Assembly: GCA_039984955.1 (NCBI GenBank)
Contig: JBDWTN010000007.1
Coordinates: forward strand, 1,372,501-1,436,500
Length of the DNA: 64,000 bases
DNA from: Marinobacter alexandrii
Lineage (GTDB): Bacteria; Bacteroidota; Bacteroidia; Cytophagales; Cyclobacteriaceae
Reading direction: 5' to 3'
The notes below the pieces were generated by a model. That model saw only the letters and a program-made list of their open reading frames with translations. It made no database searches and was not told the origin of the DNA. Shown here piece by piece: positions 1 through 8,119 of this stretch. The position numbers were made by a program, and so were the translations under genes. Each line of letters starts with the position of its first letter. The stretch's first letter is position 1.

Positions 1-459
1 ATCGCTTTAACTATCTCCTTCGCATGTTTATCATGCTCCGAAGACTCAGAACCAGAAATCGAAGAGGTTCCAGAAAAAGAGTTTGTCGAACAAACATTCA
101 CTGGTAGATACATCGGCGGATGGTGGTCTAATGCTTCAAATGGAAGTGTTTATAAAAACTATCCAGCCTCTGCTATCATTAAAGAAACAGAAGACGAGAA
201 TAAATGGGTCGGTGAGTTTTTCTATACCAGAACACATACGTCTTGTTGTAGCAGCAATCCGAATGACGGGACTATTAGTTTTACCCTAAAAGACGGTATA
301 ATATCAGATTTTAAGTATGCCGGAACAATTCCTGATTGCAGTAGTGATTTTAGAGGGGAGGGTAAGGTAGAAGACTCTGGAAAAATAATTATTAATCTCA
401 CTGCTGGACGTGATTGTGAAGGTGATCACACCAATGCGCGTATCGAGCTCTCTAAGTAA
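1..459 (+). CDS. Lipoprotein, C-terminal part (5' end outside window)
   Basis: The frame is open from the first base and ends with TAA at 457-459. Near the visible start is a hydrophobic stretch with a lipobox-like CLSC followed by acidic residues (SEDSEPEIEE), typical of a Bacteroidota surface-exposed lipoprotein. The remaining roughly 130 residues are polar, with several Trp/Tyr residues and a Cys pair (TSCCSS), and match no family I recognise. The true start codon lies upstream of the window. An internal ATG in another frame at 83 gives a 68-residue reading that is a shadow of this gene. A strong terminator follows at 479-513. Confidence 0.75.
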   Translation: MALTISFACLSCSEDSEPEIEEVPEKEFVEQTFTGRYIGGWWSNASNGSVYKNYPASAIIKETEDENKWVGEFFYTRTHTSCCSSNPNDGTISFTLKDGIISDFKYAGTIPDCSSDFRGEGKVEDSGKIIINLTAGRDCEGDHTNARIELSK

Positions 460-478
460 ATCAACAATTCTTCTTATT

Positions 479-513
479 GTCCTTGACACTTATGTGTTGA
501 GGACTTTTATTTT
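479..513 (+). terminator. Rho-independent terminator after the lipoprotein gene
   Basis: GTCCTTGACAC (479-489) and GTGTTGAGGAC (494-504) form an 11-bp stem with two G-U pairs and a TTAT loop, followed by TTTTATTTT. It separates the lipoprotein gene from pheT. Confidence 0.8.
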
Positions 514-555
514 CAACTTAATCACAAGTTCTTCAAGCCTGCTCAGCAGATTCTT

Positions 556-563
556 TATTTTTG
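556..563 (+). promoter_or_regulatory. Putative -7 promoter element for pheT
   Basis: TATTTTTG matches the Bacteroidota -7 consensus TAnnTTTG and lies 28 bases before the pheT ATG. No clear TTTG/TTG box is visible 19-21 bases upstream, so this rests on the -7 element only. Confidence 0.45.
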
Positions 564-591
564 CTTACTTAATTCAGAGATAGAGTAGCGC

Positions 592-3003
592 ATGAAGATT
601 TCGTACAATTGGCTTAAAGAATTCATCGATTTCAAAGAAAGCCCAGAACAACTTGGAGATATTCTTACCCAAACAGGGTTAGAAGTTGAGGGTATTGAAA
701 AAGTAGAGAAAATTCCCGGAGGACTTGAAGGAATTGTGGTAGGCGAAGTATTAGAATGCGCGCAACATCCCAATGCAGACAAACTCAAGGTAACCAAAGT
801 TGATATTGGAACAGCAGAACCTTCTGATATTGTTTGCGGAGCTCCTAATGTGTCTAGTGGACAAAAAGTTTTAGTCGCAACAATTAATTCCACCATCCAT
901 CCGACTCAAGGCGACTCTTTCAAAATCAAGAAAGCTAAAATTAGAGGTGAAGTCTCCGAAGGAATGATCTGTGCAGAAGATGAAGTAGGTCTTGGCACAA
1001 GCCATGACGGCATTATGATTCTAGATACAGACAAACCGAACGGAACTCCCGCTATTGAACTTTTTGAGACCGGAGAAGATCATATTTTCGAAATTGGACT
1101 TACACCTAATCGTGGAGATGCGACTTCACATATGGGAGCTGCTCGCGATTTAAAAGCCCACTTTCAAAAAGAACTTAGGGTGCCTAAGCCAAACTCATTT
1201 GATATTAAGCCAGATAGACCTATCGAGGTGAAAGTGGAAAATAGCGAAAGGTGTCCTAGATTTTCTGGTATTACCATCAGAGGATTACAAGTCAAAGACT
1301 CTCCTGGTTGGCTACAGTGGAAGCTGAGATCTCTTGGTCTTGAACCAATCAATAACATAGTTGATATTACCAACTATGTTCTACATGCTATTGGTCAACC
1401 CATGCATGCATATGACGCTTCTCTTATAAAAAGAGATAAAATAATCGTCAAAACCCTCAAGGAGAAAACGCCATTCACAACACTTGAAGGTAAAGAAAGG
1501 AAGCTCACCAATGAAGACTTAATGGTTTGCAATGGCGAGGAAGAAGGCATGTGTATGGCTGGTGTTTTAGGTGGCTTAAAATCTGGAGTAACTGAAAGTA
1601 CAACGGACATTTTTCTGGAAAGCGCTTACTGGGAAGCTGACGGAATCAGGTCTACAGCTCAAAGGCATACAATTTCTACTGATGCTTCCTTTAGATATGA
1701 AAGAGGCGCTGATCCAGAAATGACAATTCCAGCAATTGAGCTGGCTACTTCGCTAATTCTTGAAATAGCTGGAGGATATGTAGCCTCTGATATTGTAGAC
1801 ATCTATCCAAATCCCATTTTAGAAAAAGAAATTGAGATTACTTTTCAAAACTTTCATTGGTTGATTGGGAAGGAATTAGATCATAATCTGATCATAGAAA
1901 CTCTGAACTGGTTGGATATCAGAACAGAAAGTATTTCTAAGTCGAGCTTCAGGGCAATAGTACCAGCTTACAGAAGTGATGTTACTCGTCCTGCCGATTT
2001 AGTAGAAGAGGTTCTTAGAATTTACGGATTCAATGAAGTGGAGCTGGATGAAGAGTTTTCAGCAGATTATTTGGCTGAATTCAATGAATTTGAACCTTAC
2101 AGAGTTCAAGAAGACATCTCCCGTTTTCTCTCTGGTCGTGGTTACTCGGAGATTCTTACGAACTCTTTGACCAACCCTAAGTATCATGAAAAATTTCCAC
2201 TTGGTGGCGAGCCAGTGAAGATGCTCAATCCTTCTAGCGAAGAGTTAATGATCATGAAGACCTCTCCTGTTTATACAGCATTAGAGTCTGTCGCCTATAA
2301 TATCAACCGTAGAAATCCGAATTTGAAATTTTTCGAGTTTGGACGGTCCTACAAAAAAGAAAATGCTAAATACGTAGAAGACGAATGGTTGTCATTCTAT
2401 CTTACTGGTAATACTACTGAAGAGAATTGGTTAGATCAATCTCGTAAAAGTTCATTTCACGATTTAAGCACTTCAGTTATGGGGATGTTAAAATATGCTG
2501 GAATCCGGAAAACAGAGATTATACCTTCAGAAAAAGACTCACTTTATGAATACGGTGTGGTAATTAAGAAAGAAGGAAGAATGCTTGGGATTCTTGGTAA
2601 GCTAAAAAAAGAATTACTTTCAATCTACGGAATCAAACAAGAAGTCTTTCACTCTCAATTAAGTTGGAATTCTATCTTAAAACTCTATAAGTCTGATATC
2701 GCATACGAACCAATTCCGAAATACCCAGAAGTAAAAAGAGATCTTTCGTTAGTATTAGATAAAAAAATCTCATATTCGGATATTCAACAACTTGCTTTTA
2801 AACAAGAAAAGAAATTATTGAACAGAATGGACCTTTTCAGTATCTATGAGGGCGATAAAATAGAAAAAGGAAAAAAAGCTTACGCAATTAGTTTTTTTCT
2901 TCAAGATAAATTCAAAACTTTAACAGATAAACAGATCGATAAAAGTATGAACAGTCTGATGAACTTGTATGAAAAAGAGTTCGGAGCGGTTATACGAAAA
3001 TAA
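592..3003 (+). CDS. pheT: Phenylalanine--tRNA ligase beta subunit
   Basis: At 803 residues this is full length for bacterial PheT. It charges tRNA-Phe as a heterotetramer with PheS, which is not in this window. The N-terminus (MKISYNWLKEF) is characteristic. An EMAP-like tRNA-binding domain follows at about residues 42-150 (HPNADKLKVTKV), then the B3/B4 editing region, the B5 domain, the catalytic-like core, and a C-terminal FDX-ACB anticodon-binding domain (YPEVKRDLSLVLDK). The next gene starts two bases after the stop, so pheT probably heads an operon with the coiled-coil gene, zapA and rny. Confidence 0.97.
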   Translation: MKISYNWLKEFIDFKESPEQLGDILTQTGLEVEGIEKVEKIPGGLEGIVVGEVLECAQHPNADKLKVTKVDIGTAEPSDIVCGAPNVSSGQKVLVATINSTIHPTQGDSFKIKKAKIRGEVSEGMICAEDEVGLGTSHDGIMILDTDKPNGTPAIELFETGEDHIFEIGLTPNRGDATSHMGAARDLKAHFQKELRVPKPNSFDIKPDRPIEVKVENSERCPRFSGITIRGLQVKDSPGWLQWKLRSLGLEPINNIVDITNYVLHAIGQPMHAYDASLIKRDKIIVKTLKEKTPFTTLEGKERKLTNEDLMVCNGEEEGMCMAGVLGGLKSGVTESTTDIFLESAYWEADGIRSTAQRHTISTDASFRYERGADPEMTIPAIELATSLILEIAGGYVASDIVDIYPNPILEKEIEITFQNFHWLIGKELDHNLIIETLNWLDIRTESISKSSFRAIVPAYRSDVTRPADLVEEVLRIYGFNEVELDEEFSADYLAEFNEFEPYRVQEDISRFLSGRGYSEILTNSLTNPKYHEKFPLGGEPVKMLNPSSEELMIMKTSPVYTALESVAYNINRRNPNLKFFEFGRSYKKENAKYVEDEWLSFYLTGNTTEENWLDQSRKSSFHDLSTSVMGMLKYAGIRKTEIIPSEKDSLYEYGVVIKKEGRMLGILGKLKKELLSIYGIKQEVFHSQLSWNSILKLYKSDIAYEPIPKYPEVKRDLSLVLDKKISYSDIQQLAFKQEKKLLNRMDLFSIYEGDKIEKGKKAYAISFFLQDKFKTLTDKQIDKSMNSLMNLYEKEFGAVIRK

Positions 3004-3005
3004 GA

Positions 3006-3302
3006 ATGCCTAGCGAAAAACTATATCGTGAATTTCAAAACCTGGAGAGAAAGGTTCAACTTATCCTTAGTGAAAATAAACGCTTAAAGGACGAATTGAA
3101 TGATACTAGAACAGAAAATGGCATGCTGAAAGATAAGATGAAGAGCCAAGAGGCAAATCTTAATACCTTTCAGGATCAAGTGAAAATAAATAAACTAGTT
3201 AATAACACGGTAGTCAGTGAAGGAGATTCAGCACAGCTGAAAGAAGCGATAGATAGCTACGTCAAGGAGATAGATAAATGTATTGCCCATTTGGCAGAAT
3301 AA
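3006..3302 (+). CDS. Small coiled-coil protein, probable ZapA partner
   Basis: A 98-residue soluble protein with no signal peptide. Residues 1-60 are almost wholly heptad-like (LYREFQNLERKVQLILSENKRLKDEL), so a coiled coil is nearly certain. It sits two bases after pheT and 13 bases before zapA. From that position I infer a role in Z-ring organisation similar to ZapB, but there is no sequence motif that proves it. The order pheT / coiled-coil / zapA / rny is common in Bacteroidota. Confidence 0.75.
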   Translation: MPSEKLYREFQNLERKVQLILSENKRLKDELNDTRTENGMLKDKMKSQEANLNTFQDQVKINKLVNNTVVSEGDSAQLKEAIDSYVKEIDKCIAHLAE

Positions 3303-3315
3303 ATAAATTAACCGA

Positions 3316-3600
3316 ATGGCAGAACTATCCATAAAAATCAGAATTGGGAATCGGGAATATCCCATGAGAGTAAAGGCAGAGGACGAAGAGAGAATTAGAA
3401 GAGCCGGAAAATTATTAAACGAGAAAATAAAAAACTACCAAAACCAGTTCGGTATAGACGACACGCAGGATTTGTCGGCCATGGTAGCTTTTGATTGTCT
3501 TGTAGAGAAACTAAAACGAGAGGAATCATCAGAAGCATCTGATGATTTTGCACTTGGAGAGATTTCGAAACTAAACCAACTCATCACAGACTCTATCTGA
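3316..3600 (+). CDS. zapA: Cell division protein ZapA
   Basis: A 94-residue protein with the ZapA pattern: an N-terminal beta-rich part (LSIKIRIGNREYPMRVKAEDEERIRRAGKLLNEKI is its core, residues 3-38) followed by a long helix that dimerises. ZapA binds FtsZ and bundles protofilaments at mid-cell. It follows the coiled-coil gene closely and precedes rny by 60 bases. The name rests on family likeness and on this conserved neighbourhood. Confidence 0.85.
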   Translation: MAELSIKIRIGNREYPMRVKAEDEERIRRAGKLLNEKIKNYQNQFGIDDTQDLSAMVAFDCLVEKLKREESSEASDDFALGEISKLNQLITDSI

Positions 3601-3660
3601 TATATAACTTGATTTAGCTGACCTGACTGTCCTGTTATTTGAATAATCAAATATACGCAC

Positions 3661-5226
3661 ATGGACACCACGACAATAATTATAATAGGATCTATCATAT
3701 CCTTAGCAATAGGATTTTTAGTTGGTAGAGCACTACAAGGCAAAGGAGCCAGTAAAAAAATTAAAGAAGCTGAAGAGCAAAGTAAGCTTATCCTTAAAGA
3801 GGCCGAAGTATCAGCGGAAAACATCAAGAAAGATAAAATTCTCGAAGCAAAAGAGAATTTTCTTAAAAAGAAAAGTGAGTTTGAAGAAGAATCAAACCGC
3901 AAAAAAAATATCATCATCACTAATGAGCAAAAACTAAAACAGAAAGAAGCGAATCTTAATAAGCAGTTTGAACACGCGAAGCAAAAAGAAGATGAGGTAA
4001 ATCAACTCAAAGAAACACTTTCAACGCAAATGGAAATTGCTCGTCAGCGCAAAGACGAGTTTGAGAAAATGCAAAAACAACAAGTCGCTATTTTGGAAAA
4101 AGCGGCTAACCTCCCAGCAGAAGAAGCTAAAGCTCAATTGATGGAAGCACTACAAGATGAAGCTCGTACTAGTGCATCTGCTCACATCAAAGAAATAGTG
4201 GAAGAGGCAAAAATGACTGCTACAAAAGAAGCTAAAAAGGTTGTTATTGAAGCAATACAACGAACTGCCACAGAACATGCCATTGAAAATACAGTATCAG
4301 TTTTCAATATAGAAAGCGATGACATCAAGGGGAAAATAATTGGCCGAGAGGGGAGAAACATTCGTGCCTTGGAAGCGGCCACAGGCGTTGAGATTATAGT
4401 AGACGATACACCCGAAGCAATCATCATTTCTGGGTTCGATCCTGTGAGAAGAGAGATTGCTAGATTATCACTTCATAGGTTAGTTCAGGATGGGAGAATT
4501 CACCCAGCAAGAATAGAGGAAATCGTAAATAAGACTTCTAAAAATATCGATGAAGAAATAGTCGAGATTGGAGAACGTACTGTGATCGATTTAGGAATCC
4601 ATGGACTACACCCCGAATTGATTAAAATGATTGGGCGAATGAGGTTCAGGTCTTCATATGGCCAAAATCTATTGCAGCACTCAAGAGAAGTTGCGAATTT
4701 GTGTGCAACACTAGCATCGGAACTTGGACTTAACCCTAAGCTAGCTAAGCGAGCAGGCCTTCTTCATGATATCGGCAAAGTATGGCCAGAAGAACCTGAA
4801 AAACCTCATGCAATTATTGGAATGGAGCTTGCAAAAAAATATAAGGAGAACGGTGAAGTCTGTAATGCAATCGGCGCACATCATGATGAAATTGAAATGA
4901 CTTCTATGATCTCGCCTATCGTTCAGGCATGTGATGCGATCTCTGGCTCTCGTCCAGGAGCAAGACGTGAAATCATGGAACAGTACTTGAAAAGGCTAAA
5001 AGATTTGGAAAGTATAGCGCATAACTTTGATGGTGTAAATAAATGCTATGCTATTCAAGCAGGTCGTGAACTACGAGTATTGGTTGATGCAGAAAATGTA
5101 GATGACAAGCAGGCCAGTGACTTATCATTTAATATCTCTCAAAAAATAGAGAAAGACATGCAGTATCCTGGACAAATAAAGGTAACCGTAATCAGAGAAA
5201 CACGAGCTGTTGCGTTTGCGAAATAG
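3661..5226 (+). CDS. rny: Ribonuclease Y (membrane-anchored endoribonuclease)
   Basis: 521 residues in the standard RNase Y order: a single N-terminal membrane anchor (about residues 4-22), a long charged coiled coil (about 25-165), a KH RNA-binding domain ([15 protein letters not shown], about 220-275) and an HD domain with the metal-binding HD pair in LLHDIGKV (about 367-374) plus HHDEIEM downstream. It starts bulk mRNA decay at the inner membrane. The last 60 codons were copied in the tandem duplication that follows, and a decayed copy lies at 5999-6174. Confidence 0.95.
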   Translation: MDTTTIIIIGSIISLAIGFLVGRALQGKGASKKIKEAEEQSKLILKEAEVSAENIKKDKILEAKENFLKKKSEFEEESNRKKNIIITNEQKLKQKEANLNKQFEHAKQKEDEVNQLKETLSTQMEIARQRKDEFEKMQKQQVAILEKAANLPAEEAKAQLMEALQDEARTSASAHIKEIVEEAKMTATKEAKKVVIEAIQRTATEHAIENTVSVFNIESDDIKGKIIGREGRNIRALEAATGVEIIVDDTPEAIIISGFDPVRREIARLSLHRLVQDGRIHPARIEEIVNKTSKNIDEEIVEIGERTVIDLGIHGLHPELIKMIGRMRFRSSYGQNLLQHSREVANLCATLASELGLNPKLAKRAGLLHDIGKVWPEEPEKPHAIIGMELAKKYKENGEVCNAIGAHHDEIEMTSMISPIVQACDAISGSRPGARREIMEQYLKRLKDLESIAHNFDGVNKCYAIQAGRELRVLVDAENVDDKQASDLSFNISQKIEKDMQYPGQIKVTVIRETRAVAFAK

Positions 5227-5275
5227 TAAGTCAAAAAAATAAAAGACCTACCTTGATCAAACAAATTATATCATT

Positions 5276-5791
5276 ATGAAAAAGCTACTTTTATCAATCT
5301 CCATGCTATCCATTTTATTCATTTCATCTTGTGGTGATGATGACAGTGACGATACACCTAGCATAGGATTAAGTGGCACCCTCAATTTCGATGGTCAATC
5401 TTACGCCATAGCAAATGGTTTTTTTTCTCTATCAATGGAGGATGGTAATGCCGAAGGAGCGTTTTTCTTTGCTGATGGCACTATTGAACCTACGAATACA
5501 GGTGTTTCTAGTAGTGATAGTCAAATCATCATTTCCGTAGTAGCTACTTCAAGAGGCACTGCGACATTGGAAAGTGGTGAGTATGCAACTAGCACAAATG
5601 TTCCAGACTTGTATGCCGATGTAGCAGTTACGATTTTGGATAATGGAAATCCAGTAGGCAGAGAAGCCATTACAGGTGGGTCTGTAAGCATTTCAGGATC
5701 ACAAAACACCTACAATATAACATTCGATGTACCTTTTGGTCAAGGAGTTGAGCTTACTGGATCTGCAACGGGAACGTTCGAGAATCCATGA
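5276..5791 (+). CDS. Lipoprotein, paralogue 1 of a tandem pair
   Basis: A 171-residue protein with signal peptide and lipobox (FISSCGDDDSDD), so it is lipidated at Cys19 or thereabouts; the acidic residues after Cys resemble the Bacteroidota surface-export signal. The mature part is beta-rich, with the motifs LSGTLNFDGQSY, GTATLESGEYATSTN and TYNITFDVPF, all shared with the second copy at 6196. Function unknown. The gene lies inside a tandem duplication between rny and lysA. The two proteins have diverged considerably, mainly in the first half. Confidence 0.85.
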   Translation: MKKLLLSISMLSILFISSCGDDDSDDTPSIGLSGTLNFDGQSYAIANGFFSLSMEDGNAEGAFFFADGTIEPTNTGVSSSDSQIIISVVATSRGTATLESGEYATSTNVPDLYADVAVTILDNGNPVGREAITGGSVSISGSQNTYNITFDVPFGQGVELTGSATGTFENP

Positions 5792-5815
5792 GGATATTGT
5801 TAAATAGAAAAAAAC

Positions 5816-5823
5816 TATTTTTG
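5816..5823 (+). promoter_or_regulatory. -7 element in front of leader peptide copy 1
   Basis: TATTTTTG fits TAnnTTTG and lies exactly four bases before the ATG of the copy 1 leader peptide, the same distance as in copy 2. No good -33 box is visible; an ATTG at 5796-5799 is too close. The spacing implies that transcription starts at or next to the ATG. Confidence 0.5.
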
Positions 5824-5827
5824 CCCC

Positions 5828-5890
5828 ATGAATAAAACAAGCTGGATAAACAAGAAGAAATCTGACAAGAAGTCTAAGCGACTCCTGTAG
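5828..5890 (+). CDS. Lysine-rich leader peptide, duplicated copy
   Basis: A 20-codon frame reading MNKTSWINKKKSDKKSKRLL, with seven Lys codons. It differs from the lysA-proximal copy (6756-6818) at only four residues, all outside the Lys block. It is followed by an intact terminator at 5926-5954. This copy no longer precedes a whole gene: only the first codons of lysA follow, fused to a decayed rny end. The upstream half of the putative antiterminator has changed (TATGG here, TCCGG in copy 2). Confidence 0.55.
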   Translation: MNKTSWINKKKSDKKSKRLL

Positions 5891-5925
5891 ATATGGCTAT
5901 TGATAAATATTCATTAAGAATTTTC

Positions 5926-5954
5926 AAAACCGGAGTTAGCGCTTCGGTTTTTTT
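5926..5954 (+). terminator. Terminator of the duplicated leader (copy 1)
   Basis: AAAACCGGAG and CTTCGGTTTT form a 10-bp stem with loop TTAGCG followed by T residues. It is identical to the terminator at 6856-6884 in front of lysA. Confidence 0.8.
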
Positions 5955-5980
5955 GTTTAACCGTTTTACGAATTATTAGA

Positions 5981-6174
5981 ATGAAAAATGCAAGCTTAAC
6001 TCAGGCAGGACGTGAACTTAGTGTATAGGTAGAAGCTAAAATGTAGATCTTAAACATACCGGCGATCTATCCGTTAATATTTCACAAAAAAAATCGAAAA
6101 AAGTATGCATTCTCCCAAGTCAAATAAAAGTTGAATTAATAAGGTAGACCTGTGCAATGGCTTTTGCTATGTAG
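5981..6174 (+). pseudogene. Fused remnants: lysA 5' end joined to rny 3' end
   Basis: Bases 5981-6006 repeat the first codons of lysA (ATGAAAAATGCAAGCTT). From about 5999 the sequence instead follows the last 60 codons of rny, in the order of the real gene (GGACGTGAACT, GCTAAAATGTAGAT, ATATTTCACAAAAAA, CAAATAAAAGTTGA) and ending in TAG at 6172-6174 where rny ends in TAG. Many substitutions, in-frame stops and small indels show that it is not translated. The join is at an eight-base sequence shared by both parents (ATTCAAGC in rny 5053-5060 and lysA 6929-6936; now ACTCAGGC at 5999-6006). Confidence 0.85.
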
Positions 6175-6195
6175 TAATCAATTAAATTTTAGATC

Positions 6196-6720
6196 ATGAA
6201 AAAAACATTTTTACTGCTTTTAATTCTTTCGTTGCTGATTATTTCATCTTGTGGAGATGATGCCCCGGTACCAGATCCAAGTACCAATGAAGGCCTTAGT
6301 GGTACCCTAACCTATAATGGAAAGTCTTTCCGTATGAAGAGTGGTGTCTTTGCTAGCCAAGATGATGATGGAGATGCATTTGCTCAATTCTTTTTGGGTG
6401 ATGGTACCGTAGAATTGATTGAGCCAAATACAGTCTCATTTAGTAACAATAAAATTGAAATAAGGATGACTGCAGTTTCGAAGGGTACTGCCAGTCTTGA
6501 GAATGGAGATTATGCCACAACTACCAACGATCCTGATCTATATGTTAATCTTACCGTAACCACTATTGAGGGATTTAATACTGATACACGAGAGGCCCTT
6601 GCAAATGGGACGGTATCCATCTCCGGATCAGGAAATACCTATAGCTTAACATTTGATGTACCATTTGAGGAAGGCGTTAAGCTTACTGGCACTGTGACAG
6701 GAACATATGAAAATCCATAA
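6196..6720 (+). CDS. Lipoprotein, paralogue 2 of a tandem pair
   Basis: A 174-residue lipoprotein with lipobox IISSCGDDA and the same mature architecture as the gene at 5276: LSGTLTYNGKSF, GTASLENGDYATTTN, TYSLTFDVPF and a shared C-terminus TGTxENP. It was made by the same duplication event as the pseudogene remnants and the second leader. Function unknown. The lysA leader promoter starts 24 bases after its stop codon, so the lipoprotein and lysA are probably separate transcripts. Confidence 0.85.
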   Translation: MKKTFLLLLILSLLIISSCGDDAPVPDPSTNEGLSGTLTYNGKSFRMKSGVFASQDDDGDAFAQFFLGDGTVELIEPNTVSFSNNKIEIRMTAVSKGTASLENGDYATTTNDPDLYVNLTVTTIEGFNTDTREALANGTVSISGSGNTYSLTFDVPFEEGVKLTGTVTGTYENP

Positions 6721-6743
6721 AGGATATAGAATAGAAAAATAAC

Positions 6744-6751
6744 TATTTTTG
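6744..6751 (+). promoter_or_regulatory. lysA: -7 element of the lysA leader
   Basis: TATTTTTG matches TAnnTTTG and ends four bases before the leader peptide ATG at 6756. As in copy 1 there is no convincing -33 box at the usual distance. Conservation of the box and of the four-base gap in both copies supports it. Transcription would begin at or beside the ATG, making the leader mRNA leaderless. Confidence 0.55.
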
Positions 6752-6755
6752 AGCC

Positions 6756-6818
6756 ATGAATAAATCAAGCTGGTCTAACAAGAAGAAATCTGACAAGAAG
6801 TCTAAACGACTCCAGTAG
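6756..6818 (+). CDS. Lysine-rich leader peptide of lysA (candidate attenuator)
   Basis: A 20-codon frame reading MNKSSWSNKKKSDKKSKRLQ, with Lys at 3, 9, 10, 11, 14, 15 and 17. It lies directly upstream of lysA, the last enzyme of lysine synthesis, with a rho-independent terminator between them (6856-6884). The TCCGG at 6820-6824, two bases after the TAG stop, can pair with CCGGA at 6860-6864 inside the terminator; ACTCC at 6809-6813 can pair with GGAGT at 6862-6866. A ribosome stalled at the Lys codons would leave these free to block the terminator, and one reaching the stop would cover them. This is the classical attenuator arrangement; the function is inferred. Confidence 0.65.
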   Translation: MNKSSWSNKKKSDKKSKRLQ

Positions 6819-6855
6819 ATCCGGCTATTGATAAATATTTATATAAAGAATTTTC

Positions 6856-6884
6856 AAAACCGGAGTTAGCGCTTCGGTTTTTTT
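6856..6884 (+). terminator. Attenuator terminator upstream of lysA
   Basis: AAAACCGGAG (6856-6865), loop TTAGCG, CTTCGGTTTT (6872-6881), then T to 6884. It ends 26 bases before the lysA ATG, so readthrough is required for lysA expression from the leader promoter. The 3' arm can also pair with AACCG at 6889-6893, giving a further alternative fold. Confidence 0.8.
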
Positions 6885-6910
6885 GTTTAACCGTTTTACG
6901 AATTATTAAA

Positions 6911-8119
6911 ATGAAAAATGCAAGCTTGATTCAAGCCGCTGAGTCTCATGGCTCCCCTTTGTATGTGTATGATGCTGATCAAATGAAAAAAAACTACAAA
7001 CAGTTTATTGAAGCATTTAAAGTTGACAAACTAAAAGTACACTATGCATGTAAAGCGCTGAATAATCAAGCTGTATTAAAACTTTTCAAATCATTGGGTG
7101 CTGGTCTTGACTGTGTTTCTTTAGGAGAAGTCCAACTTGGACTTAATGCTGGTTTTACCGCTGAGGATATACTTTTTACACCCAATAATATCTCCATTGA
7201 TGAATATGAGGAAGCCATTGCTCTGGGAGTAAAAATAAATGTGGATAATCTTTACACACTTGAATATTTTGGACTTAATCATCCAGAGATCCCTCTCTAC
7301 GTACGAATCAATCCTCATTTAATGGCTGGTGGAAATCAGAATATTTCTGTTGGACATATTGATTCAAAGTTTGGGATATCCATACATCAAGTTCCAAATA
7401 TTGAGCGAATTGTGAAAAAACTGAATATTAATGTTATGGGTGTGCATGTTCATACCGGTTCAGATATTTTAGATGCAGACGTTTTCATAAAAGCTGCGGA
7501 ACTAGTATTCAGTGTCGTAGAAAAGTTTGATACAGTCACTCATATCGATTTTGGTAGCGGATTTAAGGTCGCATATAAGCCTGATGATTTGCATACTGAT
7601 ATTACCGCATTTGGAAAAAAATTCAGCAAATCTTTCAAAGACTTTTGTACAAAGCAAGGAAAAGAATACACACTAGAATTTGAGCCCGGAAAATTCATGG
7701 TAAGTAATGCCGGATATTTTGTAACCAAAGCAAATCTTATCAAGCAGACTACTTCGTGTACGTTTGTTGGTGTGGACAGTGGCTTCAATCATTTCGTTAG
7801 ACCAATGTTTTACAATGCTCACCACGAAATAGAAAATATTTCTAATCCTGATGGCGAAAGAAAAGTGTATAATGTGGTAGGATACATCTGTGAGACGGAC
7901 TCCTTTGCCTCTGACAGAATTATTTCAGAAGTAAGAAAAGGTGATTATTTAGTTTTCAAAAATGCGGGAGCATACTGCGCTACCATGGCATCAAACTATA
8001 ACTCCAGACCTAGACCTGCAGAAGTTTTGATAGTTGACGGAAAAGACCACTTAATAAAGAGAAGAGAAACAATAGATGATTTACTCAGTACGCAAGTAGA
8101 ACTAAATCTTTTTGAATGA
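6911..8119 (+). CDS. lysA: Diaminopimelate decarboxylase
   Basis: 402 residues, usual length. LysA removes CO2 from meso-diaminopimelate to make L-lysine and needs PLP. The PLP lysine is K48 in HYACKALNN; HVHTGSDI and EPGKFMVSNAG are phosphate and substrate loops, and CETDSFASD carries the Cys-Glu pair from the other subunit. The first codons are also present as a remnant at 5981. Expression is probably controlled by the lysine-rich leader and terminator directly upstream. The stop overlaps the start of the next gene by four bases (ATGA), so the GNAT gene is translationally coupled. Confidence 0.95.
   Translation: MKNASLIQAAESHGSPLYVYDADQMKKNYKQFIEAFKVDKLKVHYACKALNNQAVLKLFKSLGAGLDCVSLGEVQLGLNAGFTAEDILFTPNNISIDEYEEAIALGVKINVDNLYTLEYFGLNHPEIPLYVRINPHLMAGGNQNISVGHIDSKFGISIHQVPNIERIVKKLNINVMGVHVHTGSDILDADVFIKAAELVFSVVEKFDTVTHIDFGSGFKVAYKPDDLHTDITAFGKKFSKSFKDFCTKQGKEYTLEFEPGKFMVSNAGYFVTKANLIKQTTSCTFVGVDSGFNHFVRPMFYNAHHEIENISNPDGERKVYNVVGYICETDSFASDRIISEVRKGDYLVFKNAGAYCATMASNYNSRPRPAEVLIVDGKDHLIKRRETIDDLLSTQVELNLFE

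Larger units (their letters stand above)
5792..6195 (+). other. Gene-free stretch holding the duplicated leader and remnants
   Basis: This 404-base gap between the two lipoprotein genes holds, in order, a -7 element, the lysine-rich leader copy 1, its terminator, and the fused lysA/rny remnants. Nothing else is evident. Confidence 0.8.

Noticed and set aside
3601-3660. 6S RNA between zapA and rny, by analogy with zapA-ssrS in enterobacteria
   Set aside because: The gap is only 60 bases and does not form the long stem with a central bubble.
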